Positions 50,491 through 60,161 of a DNA stretch of 64,000 bases are shown in pieces. The translations under genes were made by a program, and so were the position numbers. Source of the stretch: Extibacter muris (GTDB lineage: Bacteria > Bacillota > Clostridia > Lachnospirales > Lachnospiraceae); the NCBI RefSeq assembly GCF_004345005.1, contig NZ_SMMX01000013.1, positions 1 to 64,000 of the forward strand. The letters run 5' to 3'. Positions within the stretch are counted from its first letter, which is position 1. Every line of letters begins with the position of its first letter. Below the pieces are notes generated by a model that had not been told where the DNA came from, made no database searches, and saw only the letters and a list, made by a program, of their open reading frames with translations.

Positions 50491-51243
50491 ATGTCATTGT
50501 ATGATGAAGTGGAAGAGATAAGCGGCCAGCAGCTGAGGACGGCAGAGAACGGCGGGGAAAGGATATACGGAGTCATCCTGGCGGTCGTAGTAGAAAATTA
50601 TAAAAAGGAGCTTCCCGGCATGGTACAGGTGCAGATACCGGTGAGGGACGAGGAGAATTCCATCTACCGATGGGCAAAAGTGGCCCACATGTACAGCGGC
50701 AGGGAGTGGGGGCAGTACTTCCAGCCGGAAACAGGAGACCAGGTGCTGCTTGCTTTTGAGCACGGCAATATCGAACGCCCCTTTATCGTCGGTTCCGTGC
50801 CGAGGAACAATGATAAGTTTATCAGCCAGTCGGCTAAAGAGCAGAACGAGATAAAGAGGATCGTATCACGGCATGGCAACGAAATTGTCATGCTGGATGC
50901 AAAAGACAGTGATGGCGAGAAAGACAGCATACAGATACGGACGAACGGCAAGGAGCAGAGCATTTCACTGGATAATGCGAAGAAGCAGATTGTCATGAAG
51001 GCGGAGGAGAAGCTGACGATCAAGGTGGGAGACACGATTACGGTGACCCTGAACGGCAACAGCGGAAAAGTCACGATAGAGGCGAAGCAAGTGAACATCC
51101 ATGCCAGCGACTCCATGCGGTACGAGACGGACGGGGCGGCGTCGCTTTCCGGCCAGAACATGACGGTAAAGGCATCCACTTCGCTCAAGCTGGAGAGCAA
51201 TGGCATGGCTGCCGTTAAGGGAAGCGTCATTAATCTTGGGTAA
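50491..51243 (+). CDS. Baseplate spike protein (gpV/gp5 OB-fold, C-terminal part of Afp8)
   Basis: A 250-aa spike: an OB-fold (IYGVILAVVVENYKKE, MVQVQIPVRDEENS, FQPETGDQVLLAFEHGN, RPFIVGSVPRNND) followed by a repetitive triple-beta-helix (QISLDNAKKQ-like blocks, LTIKVGDTITVTLNG, VTIEAKQVNIHASDS, MTVKASTSLKLES). It forms the needle under the hub and would carry a PAAR tip. ATG 50491 with GACGGAGAG in front. The upstream part of the frame (from 50305) overlaps the hub gene and is not coding in that frame. Confidence 0.9.
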   Translation: MSLYDEVEEISGQQLRTAENGGERIYGVILAVVVENYKKELPGMVQVQIPVRDEENSIYRWAKVAHMYSGREWGQYFQPETGDQVLLAFEHGNIERPFIVGSVPRNNDKFISQSAKEQNEIKRIVSRHGNEIVMLDAKDSDGEKDSIQIRTNGKEQSISLDNAKKQIVMKAEEKLTIKVGDTITVTLNGNSGKVTIEAKQVNIHASDSMRYETDGAASLSGQNMTVKASTSLKLESNGMAAVKGSVINLG

Positions 51244-51293
51244 GCCGGCAGGCGGCACCACGGCAGGGAGGACTGCCATAGAGGAGGCAGAGG

Positions 51294-51683
51294 ATGGAGG
51301 AGAGAGAGAGGCCAGGGCGCGGGATGAAGTTCCCTCCCCAGATAGACCGGACGACCGGGCGGTTTGTACTGGCGGACGAAAGCGAGAGCGTCAGAGACTC
51401 GGTGTATCTGATTCTGATGACGCAGAAGGGGGAACGTCCGGCAAGGCCGGAATTTGGCAGCAGAATACTGTCTTACCCCTTTACGGATACGAATCCGACC
51501 ACGCTGCATGTGCTGGAACGGCAGGTGAAAGAGACGATATTGACACAGGAGCCGCGTATATCAGAGGTGGATGTAGATGCAGAGTTCAGAGCCGGAGAAG
51601 CCTGCCTGTACCTTCATATCCGTTATACCGTGGCCCGGACAGGAAAGGACGACAGTCTTACGATTCCGGTGGAAACGGCATAG
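51294..51683 (+). CDS. gp25-like baseplate wedge protein (Afp9)
   Basis: A 129-aa GPW/gp25-family protein: SVRDSVYLILMTQKGERP, RPEFGSRILSYPF and ERQVKETILTQEPRISEVDV are the family blocks, including the conserved EFG of the sheath-nucleating wedge. It begins at ATG 51294 behind GAGGAGG; an internal ATG at 51324 is possible. Confidence 0.9.
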   Translation: MEERERPGRGMKFPPQIDRTTGRFVLADESESVRDSVYLILMTQKGERPARPEFGSRILSYPFTDTNPTTLHVLERQVKETILTQEPRISEVDVDAEFRAGEACLYLHIRYTVARTGKDDSLTIPVETA

Positions 51684-51693
51684 GAGGACGGCA

Positions 51694-54477
51694 ATGCTTG
51701 ATAAGAGGACAATAGAAGACATCTGTGCAGAGATAAAGGCGCTGGCCGGCACCTATACGCCGGAATGGAACTTTTCGCTTGAAAGGCCCGACACCGGTTC
51801 TGTACTGGCATATATATTTGCAGGGCAGCTGGAAGAAGTAATACGTGCATATAATACGCTTCCGGATAGATATGAAGAAGAGCTTGTGCGGCTGCTTGGG
51901 ATTACACCTCGAAAACCGGAGCCCGCAAGAGCTGTCATCGTGATGGAGCCATCCCCGGGGATGCAGGAAGGAACCCTTGTTAAGGAAGGGAGCCGTTTTT
52001 ATGCGGAGCTTGCGGAACGTGACACGCCGGTCGTATTTGAATCCGCCCATGACATGTTCCTGACCGATGCCAGGATAACGTCTGCCTTTGCCATATCAGA
52101 AAAAGGCAGGACGGTCATCCCCCTCTGCAACGAAGAGGGAGCACTTGCCTGTCCGCTCACTCTCTTTTGTTTTGAGCCTTATATTCCATATAAGAACGAA
52201 CTATATATCAGGCATCCGTGGCTGTTCCGGGGAGAATGGTCCGAATTCTCCATCGGCTTTGGAAGCGTGGACGCGGCAGCCCGGCTCATGGATGACAGCC
52301 GGTTTACCTTCTCGCTTCTTGCAGGAGAAGAGCGGATTCCGGTAACGAAGAAAGTAAGGCGTGGGGAATATATAGCAATAGGGCAGGGTGCGGACAGCGA
52401 TACGCTTGTGATCGAGCGCAAAGGGGTGCCGGACGATGAGCTCGTTCTTCCGGCCATATGCTTTCTGGCGGGACGGCAGTCGGCACCGCCGGAGTATCTG
52501 TATGACGGCGCACAGGAGATCGCAGGGAATACGGCGGCGGCATTCGGGGAAGAGATCAGCCTGTACAAAGAATGCTATATTGGCTTTGACAGCAGCCTCA
52601 TCCGGGAAGGGACAGAGATTGCAGTGGACTTCGGGCTTATATTTAAATCGCGCGAAGTGCGGGATGCCGTGCCACAGGAAGAGGAACTGAAGCTGATCAA
52701 GCGCAGGCCGGACCCGCTGGCAATAGAGCGGACGGCAGAAGTATACATACAGGAAGTATCGCTGTCCTACTATAACGGGCAGGGGTTCCGCAGGCTTCCC
52801 GTTCAGGAGAGCCTGTCCCATATGTTCTCAGGGCCTGACGGTGAAGGCAAGAGAAGGATATCGTTCCTCTGTCCGGACGACTGGGAGGTAATGGAGCAGG
52901 AAGGATACAGAGGACATCTGATACGCCTTCAGATCGTCAAGGCAGACTACTGCTATCATCGTCCCGCCAGGCACCATTTCCCATATCTCACGAATATAGA
53001 GGTGTCATATTCGCAGCGGGAAAGGCAGCTCGACCCGGAGCAGACGATAAGAAGGCAGGGGAATATGGAGACGGACCTGACCGGATATGTCAAGAGGAAG
53101 AAACCGGTGCCGGCTTTCCTGAAGTTCCCTTACAGAGGGGAGAGCATGCTGTTCGGCTTCGACAAGAAGCCGGCAGGAGGTCCGGTCAGCCTCTATGTCG
53201 TAATCAAGAAAAACATTAATTTCAGCGGTATCCAGACAGCCTTTGAATACTCCTCCCCGAAGGGATTCCGGCCCCTTAAGGTATTGAACAATACGGAGGA
53301 GCTGAAGAACTCAGGAACTATCCTTTTTGTACCCCCGGCCAACATGTCTCCCATGGATGTGGAAGGCGAGACGAGATACTGGATACGGCTCACGGCAAGG
53401 AAAGCGGCTGCAGACGAAGCGGTACATCCTGTGGCGGAGCATATCTATATCAACGGAGCGGAGGTCTGGAACGTAGAGCGCGGCCCTGTAAAAGCACAGT
53501 ATGCAGAGCGGGCAGTTCCGGGCATGGCATTCCCCGCTCCGGCTGCACAGCTGCTCGATGTGAACATATGGGCAAGAGAAGGGGGGAGGACCGTCCCCTA
53601 TAAGGAGATTCCCTCTTTTGACCTTTCTGAGGCGAAGGACAGACATTATGTGGTAGACAGGGCCGGGCAGGAAGTGAGATTCGGAGACGGACGCACGGCC
53701 AGGATACCGTGGAATGCCGAAGGAGCCGCATTTACGATGGAAATCGTAAGCTGTGACGGGGAAGAAGGAAATGTTCCGGAGAATGCCATACAATACGCCG
53801 CTTTCTCTTTGCCCAATGTGGAGCGTATCTACAATCCCCTGGCGGCATCCGGCGGCAGCAACCTGGAGACAGGGGACAGTGTGAAGCGGCGGGGGCGGAT
53901 GCTGCTAGGCACAGGAGGAAGGCTTGTATCGGAACAGGATTACGTCAACGCGGCGAAGGCATTTTCCGGTACGGTGGCAAATGCATGGTGCGAGGTAAGA
54001 GGAAAGCAGATTATACTTGCAGTGCTCATGCAGGACTATGAGGCCGGGCCACATTCTTTCCGGCAGATGAAAGACGAGCTTACGGCATATCTGCTGCAGA
54101 TGGCTCCGGCGTCAGTGAAGAAAAAGGATCTGCTGGTCCGGGAGCCTGTGTTTGTAAACGTGTCTGTAGAGCTGTGGGTTACTGTGGAAGAATGGAGACG
54201 TGCACTGGAAGAGCGGAGCCGCATACTGGAAGGCCTGTACGGCCTCTTTGGGCCGGTTAAGAGAAGGGGGCGTACAGAGCCGCGTGCCGGTTATGTGCCG
54301 AAGGAATCCCAGATACTTATGGCAGTGAGGTCCTTTTCCCCCATAACAAGGATTGACCATGCCGATATCACTGTAAGCTATGCGGATGAACACGGCAGGC
54401 ATACGACGGAGCTTGGAAGACTTACCCGATCCCCGTTCATGGTGTGTACGAACGGGACGCATGAGGTACATGTATGA
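51694..54477 (+). CDS. Baseplate J-like protein, large (Afp11)
   Basis: A 927-aa baseplate wedge protein (gp6/gpJ type). The N-terminal CAEIKALAGTYTPEW and RYEEELVRLLGITPRKPEPAR blocks and the C-terminal TGGRLVSEQDYVNAAKAF and VNVSVELWVTVEEW blocks are those of baseplate J. The middle about 400 residues are an insertion typical of Afp11. ATG 51694 with TAGGAGG six bases before it is the start; a longer frame reaches back into the gp25 gene without support. Confidence 0.9.
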   Translation: MLDKRTIEDICAEIKALAGTYTPEWNFSLERPDTGSVLAYIFAGQLEEVIRAYNTLPDRYEEELVRLLGITPRKPEPARAVIVMEPSPGMQEGTLVKEGSRFYAELAERDTPVVFESAHDMFLTDARITSAFAISEKGRTVIPLCNEEGALACPLTLFCFEPYIPYKNELYIRHPWLFRGEWSEFSIGFGSVDAAARLMDDSRFTFSLLAGEERIPVTKKVRRGEYIAIGQGADSDTLVIERKGVPDDELVLPAICFLAGRQSAPPEYLYDGAQEIAGNTAAAFGEEISLYKECYIGFDSSLIREGTEIAVDFGLIFKSREVRDAVPQEEELKLIKRRPDPLAIERTAEVYIQEVSLSYYNGQGFRRLPVQESLSHMFSGPDGEGKRRISFLCPDDWEVMEQEGYRGHLIRLQIVKADYCYHRPARHHFPYLTNIEVSYSQRERQLDPEQTIRRQGNMETDLTGYVKRKKPVPAFLKFPYRGESMLFGFDKKPAGGPVSLYVVIKKNINFSGIQTAFEYSSPKGFRPLKVLNNTEELKNSGTILFVPPANMSPMDVEGETRYWIRLTARKAAADEAVHPVAEHIYINGAEVWNVERGPVKAQYAERAVPGMAFPAPAAQLLDVNIWAREGGRTVPYKEIPSFDLSEAKDRHYVVDRAGQEVRFGDGRTARIPWNAEGAAFTMEIVSCDGEEGNVPENAIQYAAFSLPNVERIYNPLAASGGSNLETGDSVKRRGRMLLGTGGRLVSEQDYVNAAKAFSGTVANAWCEVRGKQIILAVLMQDYEAGPHSFRQMKDELTAYLLQMAPASVKKKDLLVREPVFVNVSVELWVTVEEWRRALEERSRILEGLYGLFGPVKRRGRTEPRAGYVPKESQILMAVRSFSPITRIDHADITVSYADEHGRHTTELGRLTRSPFMVCTNGTHEVHV

Positions 54478-56549
54478 TGGAAGAATTAGAGCAGTTGATG
54501 GAAGAGGCGGTATCCCTGGCCGGCATCTATTCGGAAGAATGGACGAACAGGAATCCGTCCGATCCGGGAATGACGATATTGGAGAACCTGTCTGCGCTCC
54601 ACCTCCTGCAAAGAGAAGCTGCTGTACAAGTGACAGAGGCTGCAAGAGTCGGTCTTCTGAAGCTGGCAGGATTCATGCCGCAGGAGCCGGATAATGCAAG
54701 GCTGGTGGTGGAGCTGGCCCAGGAAGGCCCGTTCAGCTTTCCGCAGCATCAGAAGTTCTATGTGGATAACGTCTGCTTTGAGACGGAGGCAGGGGTGCGC
54801 AATATGCAGGGGCGGCTTCTCGGCGTATATGTAAAGGGGCGGGACGGATTCCGGGAGATAAAGGAGCTGAAGGACGGCGTGCCGCTGAACGCCCGTCCTT
54901 TTGGCAGCCATCCTTCAGCAGGTGACGCGGTATACTTTCTTTTTGATGAGCTTCCCTGTGGAAGGAAAGCAGGTGTGCGGCTGTATGCAGAGGGCATGGG
55001 ATCCGGAACGAGGAATCCGTTCTCTGAGGAAGAGCCGGTGGATTTTGCCAGGATGCAGTGGAGCTGCCTGACCACCCGGGGACATGAGGATATCGTATGC
55101 CAGGATGGGACGCATGGATTCCTGCAGAGCGGAGAGATTGTCCTGTGGATAAATTCGGACCGGCTTGTGAAGGAACAGGTCGGAGCCAGGAAAGGATATT
55201 TGCTCTGCTGCCGTATCGTCGAGGCGGCATATGACAGGGCGCCTGAGATAGCGGCAGTTCATGGGCCCCTCTTCTCGCTCATACAGAGGGATACCCAGTC
55301 CTTTTCCATGAACTTCGGAGGCAGAGAAGACATCCGGATCTGGCCGGTCTTTCCGGAAGAGACCTTCCTCTTCGTATATGTAAGGGAACAGGGACGCGAA
55401 GATTATATCAGATATGCGGAGCATGCCGGACCGGGCAGTGAGGAGGTGCAAGGCAGATACTATGAGAAGCGCGAGATGGAGGACGGCAGGCTGCAGATCT
55501 GCTTTTTGGACGGGCAGCGCAGATACCTGCCCGCAGAAGAAGATAATGCTGTTGTCGTCATCTGCTGCAACAGAGAGATGATGCTGCACCGGGAGATGGG
55601 TGTACTGGGGGGATGGGAGAACCAGAGGCTTGACCTGCCTCCCGGCGGCTGCACGGACGCAAAAGTGCTCCGCATCGGGGTGAGACGTCCGGGGGACGAA
55701 AGGGGTGCCGGATGTACCTTCTTCCGTCCCGGAACAGATAAGAGGGACGGCGTGTACTACACATACGAGGACGGCAGCGGCCAGATCTGCATCCATGATG
55801 CAGGACCATATACAGGCTGCCATATCTTCCTTTCTGACTATGCGCTGTCCGTATGGGATGCGGGGAATATACGGTCCGGCAATGTACTGGCCTCTGCCGG
55901 AGGAAATGCAGGCGTCCGGGTCCGCAATCCTGTGAGAGGAATGGAAGGGCGTGCGAGGGAATCTGCCAAGGACATCAGAAAGCGGTTTCTGCAGGATATG
56001 ATGCAGCCGGTCTCCGCCGTGACAGAAAAAGATTATAAAGAGCTGGTAATGCAGACGCCAGGGCTGTGCATCCACAAGGTTACGGCTTATTATGAGGAAA
56101 AAAGAAATGAGATATGCGTAGCCGTCATGCCCGGGACAGAAGGCCCCTTTCCCCGGCTGCCCCTTCTGTACCGCCGCCAGATAGAGCGGTATCTCGATAA
56201 AAGAAAGATACTGACGGCTAAGGTATCGGTCAAGGATCCCACTTACATACGGGTGGACGTGTATGTGACAGTCTCTGTGAGAGACAGGGAAACATGGGAC
56301 ATTCAGAAGGTCAGGCAGGAGATCGAGTGGGAGCTGGACGACAGGAGGAACACAAGGGAAATCGGACAGAGCATTTCTTTTGACAGCCTTTCCGGCCGGA
56401 TACGCGCCTGCCCGGGGACGGGCCATATACTGGAGCTTAAGGCCATTCCTGCCGGTGTTCCGGGCAGATTCATCCGGCCGGGGACGGACATCCCCATCCC
56501 TCCGGACGCTGCCTGCTATCCGGGGGATATCGTAATACGTGAGGAGTAG
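54474..56549 (+). CDS. Second baseplate J-like protein (Afp12 position)
   Basis: A 691-aa protein sharing the baseplate-J outline with its neighbour: NPSDPGMTILENLSALHLLQ at the N-terminus and KDIRKRFLQDMMQPVSAVTE, KDYKELVMQTPGL and YIRVDVYVTVSVRD at the C-terminus. Shorter in the middle than Afp11. It probably forms heterodimers with it in the wedge, as gp6/gp7 pairs do. ATG 54474 overlaps the previous stop; ATG 54477 is equally possible. Confidence 0.82.
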   Translation: MMEELEQLMEEAVSLAGIYSEEWTNRNPSDPGMTILENLSALHLLQREAAVQVTEAARVGLLKLAGFMPQEPDNARLVVELAQEGPFSFPQHQKFYVDNVCFETEAGVRNMQGRLLGVYVKGRDGFREIKELKDGVPLNARPFGSHPSAGDAVYFLFDELPCGRKAGVRLYAEGMGSGTRNPFSEEEPVDFARMQWSCLTTRGHEDIVCQDGTHGFLQSGEIVLWINSDRLVKEQVGARKGYLLCCRIVEAAYDRAPEIAAVHGPLFSLIQRDTQSFSMNFGGREDIRIWPVFPEETFLFVYVREQGREDYIRYAEHAGPGSEEVQGRYYEKREMEDGRLQICFLDGQRRYLPAEEDNAVVVICCNREMMLHREMGVLGGWENQRLDLPPGGCTDAKVLRIGVRRPGDERGAGCTFFRPGTDKRDGVYYTYEDGSGQICIHDAGPYTGCHIFLSDYALSVWDAGNIRSGNVLASAGGNAGVRVRNPVRGMEGRARESAKDIRKRFLQDMMQPVSAVTEKDYKELVMQTPGLCIHKVTAYYEEKRNEICVAVMPGTEGPFPRLPLLYRRQIERYLDKRKILTAKVSVKDPTYIRVDVYVTVSVRDRETWDIQKVRQEIEWELDDRRNTREIGQSISFDSLSGRIRACPGTGHILELKAIPAGVPGRFIRPGTDIPIPPDAACYPGDIVIREE

Positions 56550-56557
56550 CGGGGCTT

Positions 56558-57511
56558 ATGAAAAGGTATAAAGTTGACGGGATATTCTCCGTGAGGCCGG
56601 GGGCGGAGACGGGACGCATCTTTCTTCCGCCTGTGGACAGTATGGAGAAGAACACGATGTGGGGAAGGCTCCATATCAGGATGCGTCTGCCGGAAGATGG
56701 GCTGTGCCATATCTATACGCTGGCCGGCAATGATCAGGTAATGGCGGGACAGCGGCTTGATAGCGCCGATGTGGATCCGGATAGAAAAGCAGGCCTTTTC
56801 CATACATACGGCAGAAAAGCCGGAACAAACAGCGAGAACGTCCTGCTGAACGATATGAGCGGACGTTATCTCTGGATATGCATAGAGGCGATGGGATCGG
56901 GGAAAGCAGTTTTTGATGAGATATTTATCGAGAATCCGGGAGATGAATTTATGCAGATGTTTCCGGATGTATACCAGGAACCGGGCGGCTTCTTCCAGCG
57001 CTATCTCTCCGTACTGTCCACCTTATACCGGGACATGCAGTCGAAGATAGATGAGAGCGACAGGCTGCTCGACGGGGAGAATGCGGACCGGGAACTTGTC
57101 CGGCTGTACGCAAGGTGGATGGGATTTGGAGGTGTCCGTCTGGGCCTGACGGAAAAGGAAGAGAGGATGCTGCTTTTGAACCTGTACTGGCTGAACCGGA
57201 GAAAGGGTACGAAAGCCGCTGTCCTGCGGCTGTGCGATATCTTTATGGAAGCCGGACCGAACGTCATGGACGTGGCAAAAGAGGAACTCTTCCTTGCGTT
57301 TGAACAGCAGCCCGACCCGGTCAGGAGCGAAAAGTTCTCACGCATTCTCAAGCGCTTTCTTCCGGCCGGATTACGTGTGCGCATCGTGTGCGGTCAGGAA
57401 CCCGCCCGCTGCGACGGACATATATATATGGATGTCAATGGCGTGTTAGCGCCGCTCCCGGAAGGGAGCCTGGATACGGGGGCACAGTGTGGAAGGTGTA
57501 CAGTATTGTAA
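56558..57511 (+). CDS. gpI-like baseplate protein
   Basis: A 317-aa protein. The C-terminal half has the tail-protein-I blocks FPDVYQEPGGFFQRYLSVL, RLLDGENADRELVRLYARWM and YWLNRRKGTKAAVLRLCDI. The N-terminal about 125 residues are an extra beta domain (MRLPEDGLCHIYTLAG). gpI-type proteins close the wedge and attach fibres in phages. No fibre gene follows, so the extra domain may take part in attachment. ATG 56558 has GAGGAG eleven bases upstream. Confidence 0.83.
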   Translation: MKRYKVDGIFSVRPGAETGRIFLPPVDSMEKNTMWGRLHIRMRLPEDGLCHIYTLAGNDQVMAGQRLDSADVDPDRKAGLFHTYGRKAGTNSENVLLNDMSGRYLWICIEAMGSGKAVFDEIFIENPGDEFMQMFPDVYQEPGGFFQRYLSVLSTLYRDMQSKIDESDRLLDGENADRELVRLYARWMGFGGVRLGLTEKEERMLLLNLYWLNRRKGTKAAVLRLCDIFMEAGPNVMDVAKEELFLAFEQQPDPVRSEKFSRILKRFLPAGLRVRIVCGQEPARCDGHIYMDVNGVLAPLPEGSLDTGAQCGRCTVL

Positions 57512-57580
57512 AGGGGGCAGAGCTCTTGGGGTGGATAGTATTTACAGCATTTTGGGGGTCAGTCCCCGTGGGAGGTGTTG

Positions 57581-58135
57581 ATGATGGGAGCTTATACGAC
57601 GATTGCTAAGATCAGCGAATCGATGATGAACAACTTAAAAGAGCAGCTCGTGCCGGAGCTTATCCGGTTTCCGGGACAGATCGTGCTGTGCAGCCCCACG
57701 CAGCGGGAGAATGCAAGCCTCGGCATCTTCTTGTACGATATCCAGGAGAGCGAGGCCGTACGACCTCAGACGATGATCGACATATCCGTGGACAGGCAGC
57801 AGTATCCGCCTATCTGCCTGTCGCTCTATTATATGATAACGGCATACTCCGACGGAGACGTGCGTTTCCGCTCTGTGCAGGAAGAGCGGATTCTCGGTAA
57901 GATTATCCAATATTTTCACGATTACCCGTTCCTAGTGCCCGGCGATAACATGGCAAGGATCGAGCTGCAGAGGGTTTCTACAGAGGATAAGCTGAAGCTG
58001 TGGCCCTTTCAGGATGAGCCATATAAAGTCTCCCTCTTTTATAAGGTTACGCCAGTTGCTATAGATTCAGCAGTTACAAAGGAAGTCACAAGGGTGAGGG
58101 AACGCAGGGTCAACATGAAACCGATGGGACGTTAG
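57581..58135 (+). CDS. Tail terminator, Pvc16/DUF4255 family
   Basis: A 184-aa DUF4255-type protein that caps the distal end of tube and sheath. Blocks: ASLGIFLYDIQESEAVRP, PPICLSLYYMITAYSDGD and LKLWPFQDEPYKVSLFYKV. GGGAGG is followed by GTG TTG ATG ATG; ATG 57581 or 57584 is most likely. A GGGGGTCAGTCCCC hairpin (57554-57567) precedes it. Confidence 0.88.
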   Translation: MMGAYTTIAKISESMMNNLKEQLVPELIRFPGQIVLCSPTQRENASLGIFLYDIQESEAVRPQTMIDISVDRQQYPPICLSLYYMITAYSDGDVRFRSVQEERILGKIIQYFHDYPFLVPGDNMARIELQRVSTEDKLKLWPFQDEPYKVSLFYKVTPVAIDSAVTKEVTRVRERRVNMKPMGR

Positions 58136-58170
58136 GGACGGTGCATAGGCGTGAATTGGAGTAGAAGACG

Positions 58171-59703
58171 ATGGATATGACAAGGCAGATGGAAGAAAAG
58201 CTCAGATATGTGCTCTGGACGGCGGATCCGGCAGAAGAGGCGGAGCCGGTAAAACCGGCCGTCTATGCGGGGCAGGAAGCGCAGATATGCCACATGGAAG
58301 AACGGAGCAGGCAGGGATGTCCGAGGCTCATCGTTGTCCGCGGGGCAGGCGGCTGCGGCAGGAGAACCCTGATGCGTAGGGCAGCCGCGCGGCTGAGAAA
58401 GCCGCTTATATGTGCAGACATGGAAATGCTGTATCAGTGCTGCCTTGAGAACGGAAATGCTGTCTTTGGCGTACTGTCCCGGATGTTGGCAGAGAAGAGA
58501 CCGATGTTCTGCCTGATCGCCGGACGAAAGGAAGATGACGAGGGGCGGTGGGGCGAGCTGCTGTATGGCCTTATAAATGAAGGAATCTCCTGTTATGTGG
58601 TAACGGACAGAAGCATTGCACTGCCACGGGAGGGGAGCTATGAGCAGGCGGAAATCAGGCTTCGTCCTCCCGATATCGCCCAGCGGGTGATGCTCTGGGA
58701 ATATTATCTTGGACAGGCCAGGGTCTCGGATACAGTAAAGGCCCCAGTTCTGGCGGGGCGATATACGCTGAACGCAGGAGCGGTAGCGCGTGTGGTGCGT
58801 TCTGCCGGCCTTTACCGTGACGGCGAAGGCAGAGACCTGGTTGAGGAGCAGGATCTTGTAAAGGCTGTGGACATGTATCAAAATGAGAATTTCAGCGAAT
58901 TTGCGGTGCGGATACCCACGGCATATACCTGGGAGGATCTGATCGTATGTGCGGATACAAGGGCGAGGCTCCGGGAGCTGTGCGGCCAGGTCACGTACAG
59001 AAGCCTCGTAGGCGGCGATTGGGGCTTTTATGAGGGCAAGCCATATGGCCGCGGAATCAGCGCCCTGTTCTACGGCCCTTCCGGCACAGGCAAGACGATG
59101 GCAGCCCAGATAATAGCTGGAGAGCTCGGGCTGCCGCTATACCGGGTGGATATGTCCCAGATGATGAGCAAATACATCGGCGAGACGCAGAAGAATATAA
59201 GCAGCCTGTTCGACAAGGCAAAGGATATGGATATCGTGCTGCTTTTTGACGAGGCGGATGCGTTCTTTACGAAGCGGACCGGCGTAAAGGATTCCCATGA
59301 CCGTCACTCGAACGGGGAGATTGCCCATCTGCTCCAGAGGATGGAAGACTACGAGGGCATTACGATACTGACGACGAACCTGAAGGACAATATGGACGAG
59401 GCGTTCCGACGGCGCATCAGGATGATGGTGGAATTTCAGCTCCCGGATGAACAGGAACGCAGGCTCCTCTGGCAGAAAGCTCTGCCTGCAAAGGCTCCGG
59501 CCGGAGATGACGTGGACCTGGACTTCTATGCCCGTCAGTTTGAGCTCTCCGGCAGCGAGATAAAAGAGACGATGCTGAACGCTGCATTTCTTGCAGCGTC
59601 AGAGGGAGGGGCGATAGCAGACCGGCATGTCAAGGCAGCGGTGAAGCAGTGCTATCTGAAGTATGGCAAGCTGATGCTGCCGGAAGAGCTGGAAGGCAGA
59701 TAG
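58171..59703 (+). CDS. AAA+ ATPase of the injection system (Afp15/Pvc15)
   Basis: A 510-aa AAA+ protein, the hallmark ATPase of eCIS. Residues 1 to about 280 hold a degenerate first nucleotide-binding region (VVRGAGGCGRRTLMRRAA). The second module has Walker A GPSGTGKTMAA near 301, Walker B LLFDEADAFF near 359, sensor TTNLKDNMD and arginine fingers in FRRRIR. It is thought to assist assembly or load cargo. GGAG lies nine bases before ATG 58171. Confidence 0.94.
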   Translation: MDMTRQMEEKLRYVLWTADPAEEAEPVKPAVYAGQEAQICHMEERSRQGCPRLIVVRGAGGCGRRTLMRRAAARLRKPLICADMEMLYQCCLENGNAVFGVLSRMLAEKRPMFCLIAGRKEDDEGRWGELLYGLINEGISCYVVTDRSIALPREGSYEQAEIRLRPPDIAQRVMLWEYYLGQARVSDTVKAPVLAGRYTLNAGAVARVVRSAGLYRDGEGRDLVEEQDLVKAVDMYQNENFSEFAVRIPTAYTWEDLIVCADTRARLRELCGQVTYRSLVGGDWGFYEGKPYGRGISALFYGPSGTGKTMAAQIIAGELGLPLYRVDMSQMMSKYIGETQKNISSLFDKAKDMDIVLLFDEADAFFTKRTGVKDSHDRHSNGEIAHLLQRMEDYEGITILTTNLKDNMDEAFRRRIRMMVEFQLPDEQERRLLWQKALPAKAPAGDDVDLDFYARQFELSGSEIKETMLNAAFLAASEGGAIADRHVKAAVKQCYLKYGKLMLPEELEGR

Positions 59704-59747
59704 ATGAGCAGGAACAGGAATAGTGAATGAAAAAGGAGGTGGGAGGG

Positions 59748-60137
59748 ATGGCACAGGCAGCGGTTGACGGTGCAGTGCTAACGTGCAGCTTCGGCACGGC
59801 GCCGTGTACGCTCCGGGCAACTTCACAGCAGATGTGCCAGGCGGACGGCAAACCGATGGCAACGATACAGGATATGGCAGGGAAGACCAATATATCCGGA
59901 TTCGCCATGTGTACATCGCTGGCGAACCCGCAGGTGGCGTCCGCCACAGCGGCGGCGCTCGGCGTGCTCACCCCGCAGCCGTGCAATTGTATGGCTGCGG
60001 CACCATGGTTAAACCCGGGAAAGGCACCCCTTGTCAAAAAAGTGCCGTGTCTTAGAAGCGATGCAAAGCTGATGTGCATGAACGGCATGGGTGTCATAAC
60101 GATAACAGCCCCCGGGCAGTTCAAAGTAAATGTGTAA
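59748..60137 (+). CDS. PAAR-like DUF4280 spike-tip protein
   Basis: A 129-aa DUF4280 protein with the PAAR-like order AVDGAVLTCSFGTAPC, NISGFAMCTSLANP, TPQPCNCMAAAPW, VPCLRSDAKLMCMNGMG. Eight cysteines suggest a metal site at the tip of the spike. Afp10-type PAAR proteins usually lie near the spike gene; here the tip is at the operon end next to the cargo-type genes, as when the tip carries effectors. ATG 59748, ten bases after AAGGAGG, is chosen over ATG 59727, which lies ahead of that site. Confidence 0.85.
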   Translation: MAQAAVDGAVLTCSFGTAPCTLRATSQQMCQADGKPMATIQDMAGKTNISGFAMCTSLANPQVASATAAALGVLTPQPCNCMAAAPWLNPGKAPLVKKVPCLRSDAKLMCMNGMGVITITAPGQFKVNV

Positions 60138-60161
60138 CACAGTTCAGACAGGAGGTGCCCT

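Noticed and set aside
54915-56426. 503-codon open frame on the minus strand
   Set aside because: It is a shadow of the second baseplate-J gene: no ribosome site, composition unlike a protein family, and it lies opposite a clearly coding frame.
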